From positions 1 to 64,000 of the forward strand of contig NZ_ANBD01000039.1 in assembly GCF_000341005.1 (NCBI RefSeq): a stretch of 64,000 nt of DNA. The letters are read 5' to 3'. This DNA comes from Nocardiopsis alkaliphila YIM 80379. Its GTDB lineage: Bacteria; Actinomycetota; Actinomycetes; Streptosporangiales; Streptosporangiaceae. Below, piece by piece: positions 55,256 to 63,930 of this stretch. The position numbers were made by a program, and so were the translations under genes. Every line of letters begins with the position of its first letter. The first letter of the stretch is position 1. The notes under the pieces are model-generated. The model made no database searches. It had not been told where the DNA came from and worked only from the letters and a program-made list of their open reading frames with translations.

Positions 55256-56178
55256 TGGCGTCCACCTACGAGGCCGCGGTCGCCGGCGGTCCGGTCATCG
55301 AGGCCAAGGGCCTCGGCGTGAAGTTCGCGGTGAACCGTCGGCGTAAGCGCAGCCTGCGTGAGATGTTCATCCACGGCAAGAAACGCGACCCCAACGCGGC
55401 GGGTAACGAGTTCTGGCCGCTGCGCGACGTCTCCTTCGAGGTCGCCAAGGGCGACTGCGTGGGCATCGTCGGCAAGAACGGCACCGGTAAGTCCACCCTG
55501 CTGAAGCTGATCGCCGGAGTGCTCATCCCGGACGAAGGCAAGGTGAGCGTGCACGGCAAGGTGGCGCCGCTGCTGGAGTTGCGGGCCGGCTTCAACGACA
55601 ACCTGACCGGACGCGAGAACGTGTACCTGGTGGGTTCGCTCCACGGCATGACCGAGAAGGACATCGACGAACGCTTCGATGAGATCATCGACTTCGCGGA
55701 GATCGAACCGAAGTTCGTCGACACCCCGATCCGGCACTACTCCAGCGGTATGAAGGTACGTCTGGGGTTCGCGCTCATCTCCCAACTGGAGCACCCGATC
55801 ATGCTGGTCGACGAGGTGCTGGCGGTGGGTGACAAGGCCTTCAAGCGCAAGAGCTATGAGGCCATCGAGCGAATGCTCGCCAACGAGCGCACCATGGTCC
55901 TGGTCTCGCACAATGAGGGCGACCTGCGTCGTTTCTGTAACCGCGGCCTGTACGTCAAGAACGGTTCGCTCGCACTGGACAGCGACATCGACTCCGCTCT
56001 GGCCGCGTACAACGCGGACACCAAGGCGGAGATCGCGGAGCGCAAGAAGAAGGAAGCGGCCAAAAAGAAGCGTGCCGAGGGAGCGGCGAAGAAGGACGAA
56101 TCCGCCGAGGACGGTTCTACGCGGGCCGAGGCGCCGAAGAAGAAGGACGAGGGCAAGGACGGCGGTCAGGCCGCCTGA
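55255..56178 (+). CDS. ABC exporter ATPase, TagH/Wzt type
   Basis: A 307-residue nucleotide-binding protein. Walker A VGKNGTGKSTLL, signature YSSGMKVRLGFA, Walker B IMLVDEVLAVGD, preceded by the TagH-type N-terminal segment KFAVNRRRKRSLREMFIHG. It powers export of the polymer with the preceding permease. The last 55 residues are a highly charged tail of lysine, alanine and glutamate (AEIAERKKKEAAKKKRAEG), not the folded sugar-binding domain of Wzt, so any tail role is different. Confidence 0.93.
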   Translation: MASTYEAAVAGGPVIEAKGLGVKFAVNRRRKRSLREMFIHGKKRDPNAAGNEFWPLRDVSFEVAKGDCVGIVGKNGTGKSTLLKLIAGVLIPDEGKVSVHGKVAPLLELRAGFNDNLTGRENVYLVGSLHGMTEKDIDERFDEIIDFAEIEPKFVDTPIRHYSSGMKVRLGFALISQLEHPIMLVDEVLAVGDKAFKRKSYEAIERMLANERTMVLVSHNEGDLRRFCNRGLYVKNGSLALDSDIDSALAAYNADTKAEIAERKKKEAAKKKRAEGAAKKDESAEDGSTRAEAPKKKDEGKDGGQAA

Positions 56179-56372
56179 TCCGTCCCGTCGGTCCACCGTG
56201 AGAGCGCGCCCCGGAGGGTTCCGGCAGGTGCGCTCCTCCCTTGTCCAGCCTGTCCGAAACACCACCCGAGCACACCGAAAGCGTGTATCGGTGTGCTTGG
56301 GTGTGTCGGTGATGGATTGCGCACAAAGGGTGAGTGACCGTGACTCTCAGTTGCGATCTGGAGGGTGCGGAC

Positions 56373-57119
56373 ATGACCAACGGAACCGTGGCGCGGGCGA
56401 CCGCGCGGATGCTCGAACGCAGATACGTCACCCGTTCGGGGGTGACCCGTATCAGCATCCTGATCGCCGCAGCCGCGGCCGTCTGGTTCAGTCGGGCCGA
56501 CCTCGCCGGAGCGGTCCTCGGATCGCTCCTGCTCGGTCTGGTCCTGTATTGCGACGTGGTCCGTTCCCATATGCGAGTCCATCGATTGGACGCCCTCACC
56601 CTGTGGACCGTGTCCATGGCCGTCCAGCTCAGGGAATACGTGGTCTACGTCGGCCTCGTCTTCGGCGCGGCCGCCGCGGGGCACGCCGGTGCCTGGGGGT
56701 GGGCCTCGGGGGCGTTGATCGCCCTGGCCCTGCGTGACGCGCTCCTGGTGGCGCGTTCGTCTCCCCCGGCGCGGTCCCCGGTGCGGCCGTTCCCTTTGCC
56801 TCTTCAACGGCGCTCTGGGGAGTCCATGGAGACGAGGGTTCCTCGGTCGCGGGCCGGTGATGGGGGTGGCCCGAAGACGAAGACCGCCTCACTGAGGACC
56901 GAGGCGCCCGGTGTCGTCCACCGCCGGATCGACACCTCGGGACCCGCCCGATCGGTTCGACGGATGTTGACCTTCGGCCAACCCATCCGCTTCCTGGTGA
57001 TCGCGGTGACGACCATGGTCTGGGACGCCAGGCTCGCCTTCGTCGGTCTCATCGTCGGTTGTGTGCTGGCGATCACCCACGAGCTCGCCGACCCCGCCTC
57101 CCAAGGGGAGGGCCGGTGA
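56373..57119 (+). CDS. cluster membrane protein of unknown function
   Basis: A 248-residue membrane protein, not recognised. Hydrophobic helices near 27-43, 48-66, 80-105, 107-125 and at the C-terminus (FLVIAVTTMVWDARLAFVGL) flank a basic, proline-rich loop (about 130-200). It lies between the ABC exporter and a DUF5941-like gene, overlaps the latter by four bases, and is thus likely part of the same polymer pathway. ATG 56373 has GGAGGGTG eight bases upstream; a GTG at 56334 is the alternative. Confidence 0.65.
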   Translation: MTNGTVARATARMLERRYVTRSGVTRISILIAAAAAVWFSRADLAGAVLGSLLLGLVLYCDVVRSHMRVHRLDALTLWTVSMAVQLREYVVYVGLVFGAAAAGHAGAWGWASGALIALALRDALLVARSSPPARSPVRPFPLPLQRRSGESMETRVPRSRAGDGGGPKTKTASLRTEAPGVVHRRIDTSGPARSVRRMLTFGQPIRFLVIAVTTMVWDARLAFVGLIVGCVLAITHELADPASQGEGR

Positions 57120-57847
57120 GCGAGGAATCGGCCCGGGTGCGTGAGTCCCTCGAGGGTGACGGACTCGCCCCGATCGTCACCGATCTGCGCTTTCTTCGTG
57201 ATGACGGTCACGTGTCCACGTTTTTGGGCAGGGTCGCTCCCGGCGTCGCACCACCGTTGTCCACGGCATTGGTCGGAGCCCTCGTCGTGGTGGTGCTGCT
57301 GGCGGCGGGGGAGGGGCGGTTGGCAGGTATTACCCTATTCGCACCGGTCACTGCCCTGCTACTGTCCGGTCTGGCCTCGGGCGGCCCCCATGATGGGAGG
57401 TTCGATCACTTCGTAGCCCCCGTCCTGCGTGCCATGGAGTACGGCTACCTGGCGGTCCTGGGGTTCGCCTCTGGCGTACCCGGTCCCCTGGTGTTCGTAG
57501 TCTTGGTGACGATCGTCTGCCACCATCACGATGACGTCACCCGGCCCGCGGTCGGTGTGAAGCGACCGGACTGGTCGCGACGTGCCGCGCTCGGATGGGA
57601 CGGCCGCATGCTCGTCATCGCGGCCGGGGGTGCGATGTCCGCCCTCACCGCCGCCTACGGCATACTCGCCGGATACCTTGTAGTCCTGCTGGTGCGCGAG
57701 GCGACGCGCACCTGGTGCGCCACCCCGGTGGCGGACGTGCGCGCCGGTCCCGCCCAGACCCACGGCGGGAAAGGGCAGGGAGATCATCCGATCACCCGCG
57801 ACGGAGACGGGGGCCGACCGGCCACCGGAACGAACGGGGAGGCGTGA
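57116..57847 (+). CDS. DUF5941-like membrane protein
   Basis: A 243-residue protein. I believe it matches DUF5941, seen in Streptomyces relatives linked to or fused with the CDP-alcohol and nucleotidyltransferase proteins of such clusters. Helices near 45-60, 65-83 and later. HDGRFDHFVAPVLRAMEYGY and TIVCHHHDDVTRPAVG are the more conserved stretches. Acts at the membrane with an unknown role in polymer assembly. GTG overlaps the previous stop; the next gene follows 33 bp on. Confidence 0.6.
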   Translation: MSEESARVRESLEGDGLAPIVTDLRFLRDDGHVSTFLGRVAPGVAPPLSTALVGALVVVVLLAAGEGRLAGITLFAPVTALLLSGLASGGPHDGRFDHFVAPVLRAMEYGYLAVLGFASGVPGPLVFVVLVTIVCHHHDDVTRPAVGVKRPDWSRRAALGWDGRMLVIAAGGAMSALTAAYGILAGYLVVLLVREATRTWCATPVADVRAGPAQTHGGKGQGDHPITRDGDGGRPATGTNGEA

Positions 57848-57880
57848 AAGCCTCCTCGACCTAAGGAGGAACTCACCCTC

Positions 57881-58612
57881 ATGCTCGGAATGGTTCTCGC
57901 CGCAGGCGCGGGGCGCCGTCTGCGCCCCTACACCGACACCCTGCCCAAGGCCTTGGTGCCCGTCGACGGCGAGACGACCATCATGGACATCTCGCTGCGC
58001 AACCTGGCCGCCGCGGGGCTCACCGACGTCGTCGTCGTGGTCGGCTATCGGGCCGAGGCAGTGGAGGAGCGCAAGGCCGCGCTGGAGGAACGCCATGGCG
58101 TCAAGCTGACCCTCAGCTACAACGACAAGGCGGAGGAGTGGAACAACGCCTACTCCCTGTGGACCGCGCGTGAGTTCTTCTCCGAAGGCGTCCTCCTGGT
58201 CAACGGCGACACCGTGCATCCGGTGAGCATCGAGGAAACGCTACTCGCCGCACGGGGGCCGGAACTCCTCCTCGCGGTGGACGACGTGAAAACCCTCGCC
58301 GACGAAGAAATGAAGGTGACCCTGGACGAGGACGGTCACCTCCAGAACATCACCAAGCTGATGGACCCCGCCACCGCCGCGGGTGAGTACATCGGGGCCA
58401 CCCTCATCGAGGGTTCGCTCGACGCCCGCCTGGCCGACGCCTTGAAGGCCACCTGGGAGCGCGACCCCCAGCTCTACTACGAGGACGGCTACCAGGAACT
58501 GGTCCGTCGCGGCGAGAAGATCGCGGTCGCCCCCATCGGCAAGGTGGACTGGGTCGAGGTCGACGACCACGACGACCTGGCCAAGGCGAGGGAGATCGCG
58601 TGCCGCTACTAG
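57881..58612 (+). CDS. LicC-like nucleotidyltransferase
   Basis: A 243-residue sugar/choline-phosphate nucleotidyltransferase. LAAGAGRRLRPYTDTLPKAL is the signature nucleotide loop and LVNGDTVHPVSIEETLL the metal site. The nearest characterised kind is LicC, a phosphocholine cytidylyltransferase; the substrate here may be another alcohol phosphate. TAAGGAGG lies nine bases upstream of the ATG. The next gene starts inside it (58600), a 13-bp overlap, so expression is coupled. Confidence 0.88.
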   Translation: MLGMVLAAGAGRRLRPYTDTLPKALVPVDGETTIMDISLRNLAAAGLTDVVVVVGYRAEAVEERKAALEERHGVKLTLSYNDKAEEWNNAYSLWTAREFFSEGVLLVNGDTVHPVSIEETLLAARGPELLLAVDDVKTLADEEMKVTLDEDGHLQNITKLMDPATAAGEYIGATLIEGSLDARLADALKATWERDPQLYYEDGYQELVRRGEKIAVAPIGKVDWVEVDDHDDLAKAREIACRY

Positions 58613-59667
58613 CTCGTATGCTCCCCTCCCCCCTGGCGATCGACGTGAGGCGGGGAGCCGTCGCCTCCCTCGGGACGCTGTTGGCCGACCGCCGCATCGC
58701 CACCGAGGGGCGTATCGCCGTGGCGGTGGGGCCGGGACAGGGCGCCCAGATCGCCGCCGCCCTGGACCTGCCCCAATGCGAGGTCTTCCAGGTCGAGGAG
58801 GGCACCGTCGACGCGGCGACCGAACTGGGTCAGAAGCTGCGGGCGGGCGCCTACGAGGCCGTGGCCGGCATCGGTGGCGGCAAGACCATCGACGTCACCA
58901 AGTTCGCCGCGACCATGGCGGGCATTCCGATGGTGGCGGTGGCCACCAACCTGGCCCACGACGGCATCGCCTCCCCGGTCAGCTCCCTGGAGCATGAGGG
59001 CGGCAAACCGTCCATCGGGGTGACCATGCCCATCGCGGTGGTCATCGACGTGGACTACGTCCACGCGGCGCCCCCGCACCTGGTCCGATCGGGCATCGGC
59101 GACGTGGTCAGCAACATCTCCGCGATCGAGGACTGGGAGCTCGCCGGAAGGGTGAAGGACGAGCCGATCGACAGCATGGCGGTCACCTTCGCTCGTGTGG
59201 CGGCGGAGGCGGTCCTGCACCGTCCCGACTCCATCGAGTCCGACGGGTTCCTCAAGGTCTTGGCCGAGGGCCTGGTGTTGTCCGGAATGGCCATGGTGGT
59301 CGCCGGTACCAGCCGTCCGGCCAGTGGTGCCTGCCACGAGATCCTGCACGCGATCACCCAGCTCTACCCGGGCAAGGGCAACCACGGAGAACTCGCCGGT
59401 CTGGGGACGCTCTTCGCCTCCTACCTTCGGGTCGAGCACCTGGACTGGCCGGCCGAGCGGTTGGACGAAATCCGTTCCTGTCTGCTCCGTCACCGCTTGC
59501 CCATCGTCCCCTCCGACGTCGGCCTCACCGAGGCCGAGTTCGCGCGGGCGGTGGAGCACGCCCCGGACACCCGTCCGGGAAGGTTCACGATTCTCGAACA
59601 TCTGAACCTGACCAGGGATGAAATCGGGCGGAGCGTCGCTGACTATGTCGAAGCCGTCGGTCGCTGA
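58600..59667 (+). CDS. sn-glycerol-1-phosphate dehydrogenase-like enzyme (AraM/EgsA)
   Basis: A 355-residue Fe/Zn-dependent dehydrogenase. AGIGGGKTIDVTKFAA (about 90-104) binds NAD(P)H and VAVATNLAHDGIASPVSS (about 113-130) is a glycerol-1-phosphate dehydrogenase hallmark. Probable metal ligands are D168 (SGIGDVVSN), H246 (SGACHEILH) and H262 (GNHGELAG). It would reduce dihydroxyacetone phosphate to glycerol-1-phosphate; a TarJ-like role on another polyol phosphate is possible. GTG start 13 bp inside the upstream gene. Confidence 0.87.
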   Translation: MPLLARMLPSPLAIDVRRGAVASLGTLLADRRIATEGRIAVAVGPGQGAQIAAALDLPQCEVFQVEEGTVDAATELGQKLRAGAYEAVAGIGGGKTIDVTKFAATMAGIPMVAVATNLAHDGIASPVSSLEHEGGKPSIGVTMPIAVVIDVDYVHAAPPHLVRSGIGDVVSNISAIEDWELAGRVKDEPIDSMAVTFARVAAEAVLHRPDSIESDGFLKVLAEGLVLSGMAMVVAGTSRPASGACHEILHAITQLYPGKGNHGELAGLGTLFASYLRVEHLDWPAERLDEIRSCLLRHRLPIVPSDVGLTEAEFARAVEHAPDTRPGRFTILEHLNLTRDEIGRSVADYVEAVGR

Positions 59668-60415
59668 GGTCCGCGCGGGAGGCCAACCCGCGGGGATCAA
59701 GGAGCGTGTCAACGAGGAGCACTGGGCCGGGCGTCTCTACATGAGGGACATCTCCCCGTACCTGACCACGCTCTTCGTGCGCTTGCGAGTACCCCCGAAC
59801 CCCATCACCTACCTGATGATGGTGTTCGGGGTGCTCGCCGGTGTCGTGGTCGCCTTCGGTGGATTGTGGTCGGCCATCCTGGCCGCCGTGCTGGTACAGA
59901 TCTACCTGCTGTTGGACTGTTCCGACGGTGAGGTGGCCCGCTACACGGGTCGCACCAGTGTGGCCGGGATCTACCTGGACCGGATCGGCCACTACGTGTC
60001 CGAGGTCGCCCTCCTCATCGGCCTGGGTCTTCGTGCCCAAGATGGGTTCGAGCCGGGCGGTTGGGTCGTCCTCGGTATGACGGCGGCGCTCGGCGTCGTG
60101 CTGATCAAGGCCGAGACCGACAACGTGGTGGTGGCTCGGGCCAAGGCCGGACTACCGGAGAAGATCTCCGAGGAGGCCATGCGGCCGAAGTCCTCGGGTC
60201 TGAGTCTGGCCCGACGGCTGGCCTCGGCCCTGAAGGTCCACCGTCTGATTCAGGCGGTGGAGCTGTCCCTGATCGTGGTGGTGGCGGCCGTGGCCGACCT
60301 CTTCCTCGGGGACCTGATGGCCACTCGGATCCTCGTCGTGGCGTGTGCCGCGGTGGCGGTGCTGATGAGCTTCGCCCACTTCGTGAGCGTGCTCGCCTCA
60401 CGGCGCTTGGAGTAA
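59645..60415 (+). CDS. CDP-alcohol phosphotransferase with D4-to-His change
   Basis: A 256-residue membrane enzyme of the CDP-alcohol phosphatidyltransferase family, five or six hydrophobic helices. The motif D-x2-DG-x2-AR-x8-G-x3-D-x3-D reads D91, D94, G95, A98, R99, G108, D112 and then H116 where the final aspartate, the general base, is expected (LLLDCSDGEVAR, then AGIYLDRIGHYV). It should transfer an alcohol phosphate from the CDP form to a membrane acceptor. The ATG at 59645 overlaps the dehydrogenase stop by 23 bp. It probably uses the product of the two preceding genes. Confidence 0.9.
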   Translation: MSKPSVAEVRAGGQPAGIKERVNEEHWAGRLYMRDISPYLTTLFVRLRVPPNPITYLMMVFGVLAGVVVAFGGLWSAILAAVLVQIYLLLDCSDGEVARYTGRTSVAGIYLDRIGHYVSEVALLIGLGLRAQDGFEPGGWVVLGMTAALGVVLIKAETDNVVVARAKAGLPEKISEEAMRPKSSGLSLARRLASALKVHRLIQAVELSLIVVVAAVADLFLGDLMATRILVVACAAVAVLMSFAHFVSVLASRRLE

Positions 60416-60440
60416 CGCGTCGATGACGTTATGACGTCAC

Positions 60441-60490
60441 TACGGAGCCGTGGACCGAACTCCCTCCACGGCTCCGTACACTTCGTTTTT
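60441..60490 (+). terminator. Rho-independent terminator with T-tract
   Basis: TACGGAGCCGTGGA (60441-60454) and TCCACGGCTCCGTA (60465-60478) form a perfect 14-bp stem with a ten-base loop, followed by TTTTT at 60486-60490. A T-tract is rare in this GC range. It ends the cluster transcript before the next glycosyltransferase. Confidence 0.85.
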
Positions 60491-60572
60491 ATTCTGTCGT
60501 TAGTCTGTTCCTGCGAGCGTTGACATGTGTCCACCTGTCAGTCGCACGTAGTCCACTGAACGGTTCGCATCC

Positions 60573-61547
60573 ATGGCCACACCAGTGACCCCTCCCGCGC
60601 AGGACCCCGGTCGGTCCGCCGACTTCGACGTGTCCGGGGCGAGGGAGCCCAGAGCGGAGCAACGGAGCGGTTCCCAGGTGCCCGGTAAACCCACCCTCTC
60701 CTGTGTCCTTTTGACGATGGGTACTCGACCGGCCGAGCTGCGACGAGCGATCACCAGTGTGTTCGAGCAGGAGGGCGCGGACGTCGAGGTCGTCGTCGTC
60801 GGCAACGGCGCGAAGCTGCCGGAGCTGCCGGAGGACGTCGTCACGGTGAACCTGCCGGAGAACCTGGGCATTCCCGAAGGCCGTAACCACGGTGTGCGCG
60901 CGTCCAAGGGCGACGTGATCCTCTTCCTGGACGATGACGGCTGGTACCGCTCCATGGACCTGGCCCGGCACGTGCGCGATCGGTTCTGGTCGGATCCCAC
61001 CCTGGGCGCGCTCTCGTTCCGAATCGCCGACCCCGACGGTGGCCCCGACCAGCGTAGGCACGTGCCCCGGCTTCGGGTGGGAGACTCCCGTAGGTCCAGC
61101 GTGGTCACCACCTTCCTGGGTGGTGCGTGTGCCATCCGTCGGACCGCCTTCGACGAGGGTGGGGGCCTTCCGGGGGAATTCTTCTATGCCCATGAGGAGA
61201 CGGACCTGGCCTGGCGGATCATGGACGCCGGGTACAGCATCGAGTACGACGCCGAGGCCGTCATGTACCACCCGGCGGTGGCACCGACCCGGCACGAGAA
61301 CTTCTATCGGCTCAACGCCCGCAACCGGGTGTGGCTGGCTCGCCGTAACCTGCCTTGGCCGTTGGCCTTCGCCTACCTGGGCACCTGGGTCGGACTCACC
61401 CTGCTTCGTGAGCGGGACAAGGATTCGCTCAAGGCGTGGTTCGGCGGTTTCCGGGAGGGCTGGCGTGAGGACGCCGGTCCTCGCACCCCGATCGGTTGGC
61501 GCACCGCCTGGCGGATGACCCGGGCGGGTCGCCCGCCGATCATCTGA
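60573..61547 (+). CDS. GT2 glycosyltransferase
   Basis: A 324-residue family-2 glycosyltransferase. A 40-residue disordered N-terminus precedes TLSCVLLTMGTRPAELRRAI; the DxD-type motif is ILFLDDDGWYR (about 113-122) and the base/ED motif FFYAHEETDLAWRIMD (about 203-218). A short hydrophobic stretch near 265-280 may touch the membrane. It probably adds a sugar to the surface polymer. It is separated from the cluster by a strong terminator, so it has its own promoter. ATG without a strong ribosome site. Confidence 0.87.
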   Translation: MATPVTPPAQDPGRSADFDVSGAREPRAEQRSGSQVPGKPTLSCVLLTMGTRPAELRRAITSVFEQEGADVEVVVVGNGAKLPELPEDVVTVNLPENLGIPEGRNHGVRASKGDVILFLDDDGWYRSMDLARHVRDRFWSDPTLGALSFRIADPDGGPDQRRHVPRLRVGDSRRSSVVTTFLGGACAIRRTAFDEGGGLPGEFFYAHEETDLAWRIMDAGYSIEYDAEAVMYHPAVAPTRHENFYRLNARNRVWLARRNLPWPLAFAYLGTWVGLTLLRERDKDSLKAWFGGFREGWREDAGPRTPIGWRTAWRMTRAGRPPII

Positions 61548-61795
61548 ACCCGACGTTCCCGTTCCCTTCGGCCCGTGGCTCCCCGCGGGCGCTCGAGAAG
61601 ATCCTTGGCGTGGTTCGCTCCGGACAGGGGAGGACTCAGCGGCCCTGAACCGTTCCTCCTCGTGGGGCGACACGTTCGGTGGTACTTCTTTTCGCGCTCG
61701 ACGCGCCGCCTTCTGTCCCGTGCGCCCTCGAACATCGGTTTCGAATCCTTGTCAGGGGTGTGGTCGGACCACGCGGCGCCCCGGACCGCGCAGCG

Positions 61796-61833
61796 CGAAG
61801 GGGGCGGGTGCCGTACGGCACCCGCCCCCTTCG
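61796..61833. terminator. 38-bp perfect palindrome near the nitroreductase stop
   Basis: Two 19-bp arms (61796-61814 and 61815-61833) are exactly complementary with no spacer. It begins 13 bp after the nitroreductase stop on the minus strand, and probably works as a bidirectional terminator. Confidence 0.75.
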
Positions 61834-61846
61834 AGACCGTCCGGGA

Positions 61847-62452
61847 TCAGATCTCGGTGATGGCCTGCTCGTACTCCAGACGCGGCAGGCGGTCGAACCA
61901 GGCGTCCGGGCCGGGCTTGCCGACGTTCATCACGACGATCGGCTTGCGGGAGGAGTCCTCACCGAAGAACTCCTTGCGGATGCCCTCGGCGTCGAACCCG
62001 GTCATCGGGCCGGCGGCCAGGCCCGCGGCGCGCACCCCGATGATCAGGTAGGCGACCTGGAGGAAGGCGTTCTGCATGGCCATGGACTCACGGGCTTCGA
62101 GCGGCATTCCGGCGAAGTTCTCGCGAGCGTCCGGGGCGATCGGGAAGGTCGTCGGAAAGTACTCGTGGAAATCGCTGTCGGCGGTCAGGATGAGCGCCAA
62201 CGGAGCCGTGGAGGTCTTGGGGCCGTTGGCGCCCGCCATGTGCTGGACCAGACGCTCGCGGGCCTGGGGGGAGCGCACCACGGTGACGCGCAGCGGCTGG
62301 TTGTTCATGGCGGTGGGGCCGAACTTGACCAGTTCGTAGATCGCGCGCAGCTGCTCTTCGGTCACCGGCTCGTCGGTGAAGGTGTTGGCGGTGCGGGCAC
62401 TGCGGAACAGCAGGTCCTGTGCGTCCTTGCTGAGGGCCAGCGTGTCAGTCAT
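61847..62452 (-). CDS. nitroreductase-family/malonic semialdehyde reductase-like protein
   Basis: A 201-residue FMN-dependent oxidoreductase of the RutE/HadB-like nitroreductase group. FTDEPVTEEQLRAIYELVKF then GPTAMNNQPLRVTVVRSPQA forms the flavin and substrate site, and VGKPGPDAWFDRLPRLEYEQ closes it. It may reduce malonic semialdehyde, a nitro compound or quinones. Starts at the ATG with GAGG nine bases upstream. The first 60 bp upstream are AT-rich, probably a promoter. Confidence 0.9.
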   Translation of the reverse strand: MTDTLALSKDAQDLLFRSARTANTFTDEPVTEEQLRAIYELVKFGPTAMNNQPLRVTVVRSPQARERLVQHMAGANGPKTSTAPLALILTADSDFHEYFPTTFPIAPDARENFAGMPLEARESMAMQNAFLQVAYLIIGVRAAGLAAGPMTGFDAEGIRKEFFGEDSSRKPIVVMNVGKPGPDAWFDRLPRLEYEQAITEI

Positions 62453-62561
62453 GGTCGAAAACCTCGGCTGTGCTCGTGGGTGGGACGTGTCGCTTCGGGG
62501 ACGACACGCAGCACAACCTAGTTTACTGGGAAGATATTTCTGAAACCAATCATATGTGAGT

Positions 62562-63773
62562 TCATTCACGGAGCGCGGCGCGACGTCGCTTCCGCTGGCG
62601 GGACACACCGCCGGGGAACGCCGGTACCTCTGTCGGTGGGGGACCGGACGTCCCTGGGGCGTCCCGGAGCGGTACCGGATCGCCGGCCTCGGCGACCCAC
62701 TCTTCCAACTGCTTCACGAACAGTCGGGCCTGTACCGGCCAGTGGAACGAATCCTGGGCGATGCGGTGCCCCGTGCTCGCGTACTCGTGACGGGCCCGTT
62801 CGTCGCGGCGTAGTTCCAGCACCGCCCGGACGGCGGCCTCTGAGTCGTTGAAAGGGACCACCAGCCCCGCCGGTCCCTCGGGACGGCGGGTCACCAACGC
62901 CTCCGCCATCGGGTTCGGGGAGGTGACCACCGGGAGTCCGTGTGCCATGTACTCCACGATCTTGGTGGGCAGCGAGTGCCGGTAGTTGTCGGTGTCGTGC
63001 AGCAGGCTGATTCCGGCCAAGGCCCCGGACGCCATCCGCAGGGCGCGGTCGTTGGGCACGAACCCGTACCAGTGCAGGGCGTCCTCCTGGTGGGCCTCGC
63101 GCAGCAAGGGGCGGACCTCGGTGTCGGCGTTGCCGATCACCTCCAGGCGCACCCCGTGATCGCGCAGCCGTCGACCCATCCGCACCATCTCATGGGCGCC
63201 TCGGGCCATGGATACGTGTCCCAGGTAGACGACCCGGTCGTCGCCGGGCGGACGTAGCGGTGTCCGGGGGACCTCCGTGGTGTTGGGGACCACCGGGTGG
63301 TCCCCACGGAAGCGGGATCGATACCCCTCCTCCGCCAGGAGCAGGCGCAATCGTCGTTCCGCGTGGCGCTCGAAACCGCGCACCACCCCACCGAGCGGGC
63401 GCCGCAGCGGGCCCGGAACCCAGGGTTTGGTGAGCAGCGCCGCGGGGGTGTCCTCGTGGATGTCCCAGACCGTGACCGGCCGATTGGCGGGCAGAGCCAT
63501 CAGCAGTTCGGGGTCATGGAAGAGCAGGAGGTCGGCCTCGGGAGCCAGCCTGGTCAGGACCGCCCTTGCCGCACGCAAGGAGGAGACGCGATCACGCCCC
63601 TTGGCGCGGGGCACGTCCACTGACCGGATTCGCTCCCAGGGCGTCACCCCGCACTCCCGAAAGGGTGCGACGTAGGTGACGGTGTGCCCGGCGTCCACCA
63701 AGGCGCGGATCTGACGATGCAGGATCCGGGCGTCCTCGGGATGGTGCACGATCGTGGCCACAAGCGCGTGCAT
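62562..63773 (-). CDS. GT4-type glycosyltransferase
   Basis: A 403-residue GT-B glycosyltransferase. The N-terminal acceptor domain starts MHALVATIVHHPEDARILH. The donor domain (about 190-350) has VVYLGHVSMARGAHEMVRM and PTKIVEYMAHGLPVVTSPNP, the GT4 E-x7-E-like region. It would use a nucleotide sugar for a cell-surface glycan. ATG 63773 has AGGTGAT six bases upstream. Basic, Arg-rich C-terminus (QRKRRRAALRE) may bind the membrane. It ends the polymer gene group on this strand. Confidence 0.88.
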   Translation of the reverse strand: MHALVATIVHHPEDARILHRQIRALVDAGHTVTYVAPFRECGVTPWERIRSVDVPRAKGRDRVSSLRAARAVLTRLAPEADLLLFHDPELLMALPANRPVTVWDIHEDTPAALLTKPWVPGPLRRPLGGVVRGFERHAERRLRLLLAEEGYRSRFRGDHPVVPNTTEVPRTPLRPPGDDRVVYLGHVSMARGAHEMVRMGRRLRDHGVRLEVIGNADTEVRPLLREAHQEDALHWYGFVPNDRALRMASGALAGISLLHDTDNYRHSLPTKIVEYMAHGLPVVTSPNPMAEALVTRRPEGPAGLVVPFNDSEAAVRAVLELRRDERARHEYASTGHRIAQDSFHWPVQARLFVKQLEEWVAEAGDPVPLRDAPGTSGPPPTEVPAFPGGVSRQRKRRRAALRE

Positions 63774-63930
63774 GAAGATCACCTACGTGTGTCACCGGAT
63801 TTGTTTCGACTACAGCGATGATCCGTCGCTACGCGGCGGTATCGCCTGCACGACACGGTATTCACCAGGGGAAACGCACGGAGGAAAGTCGGATGGCCAC
63901 GGGGCGTGCTTTTGATGAACCTTGGGCGGG

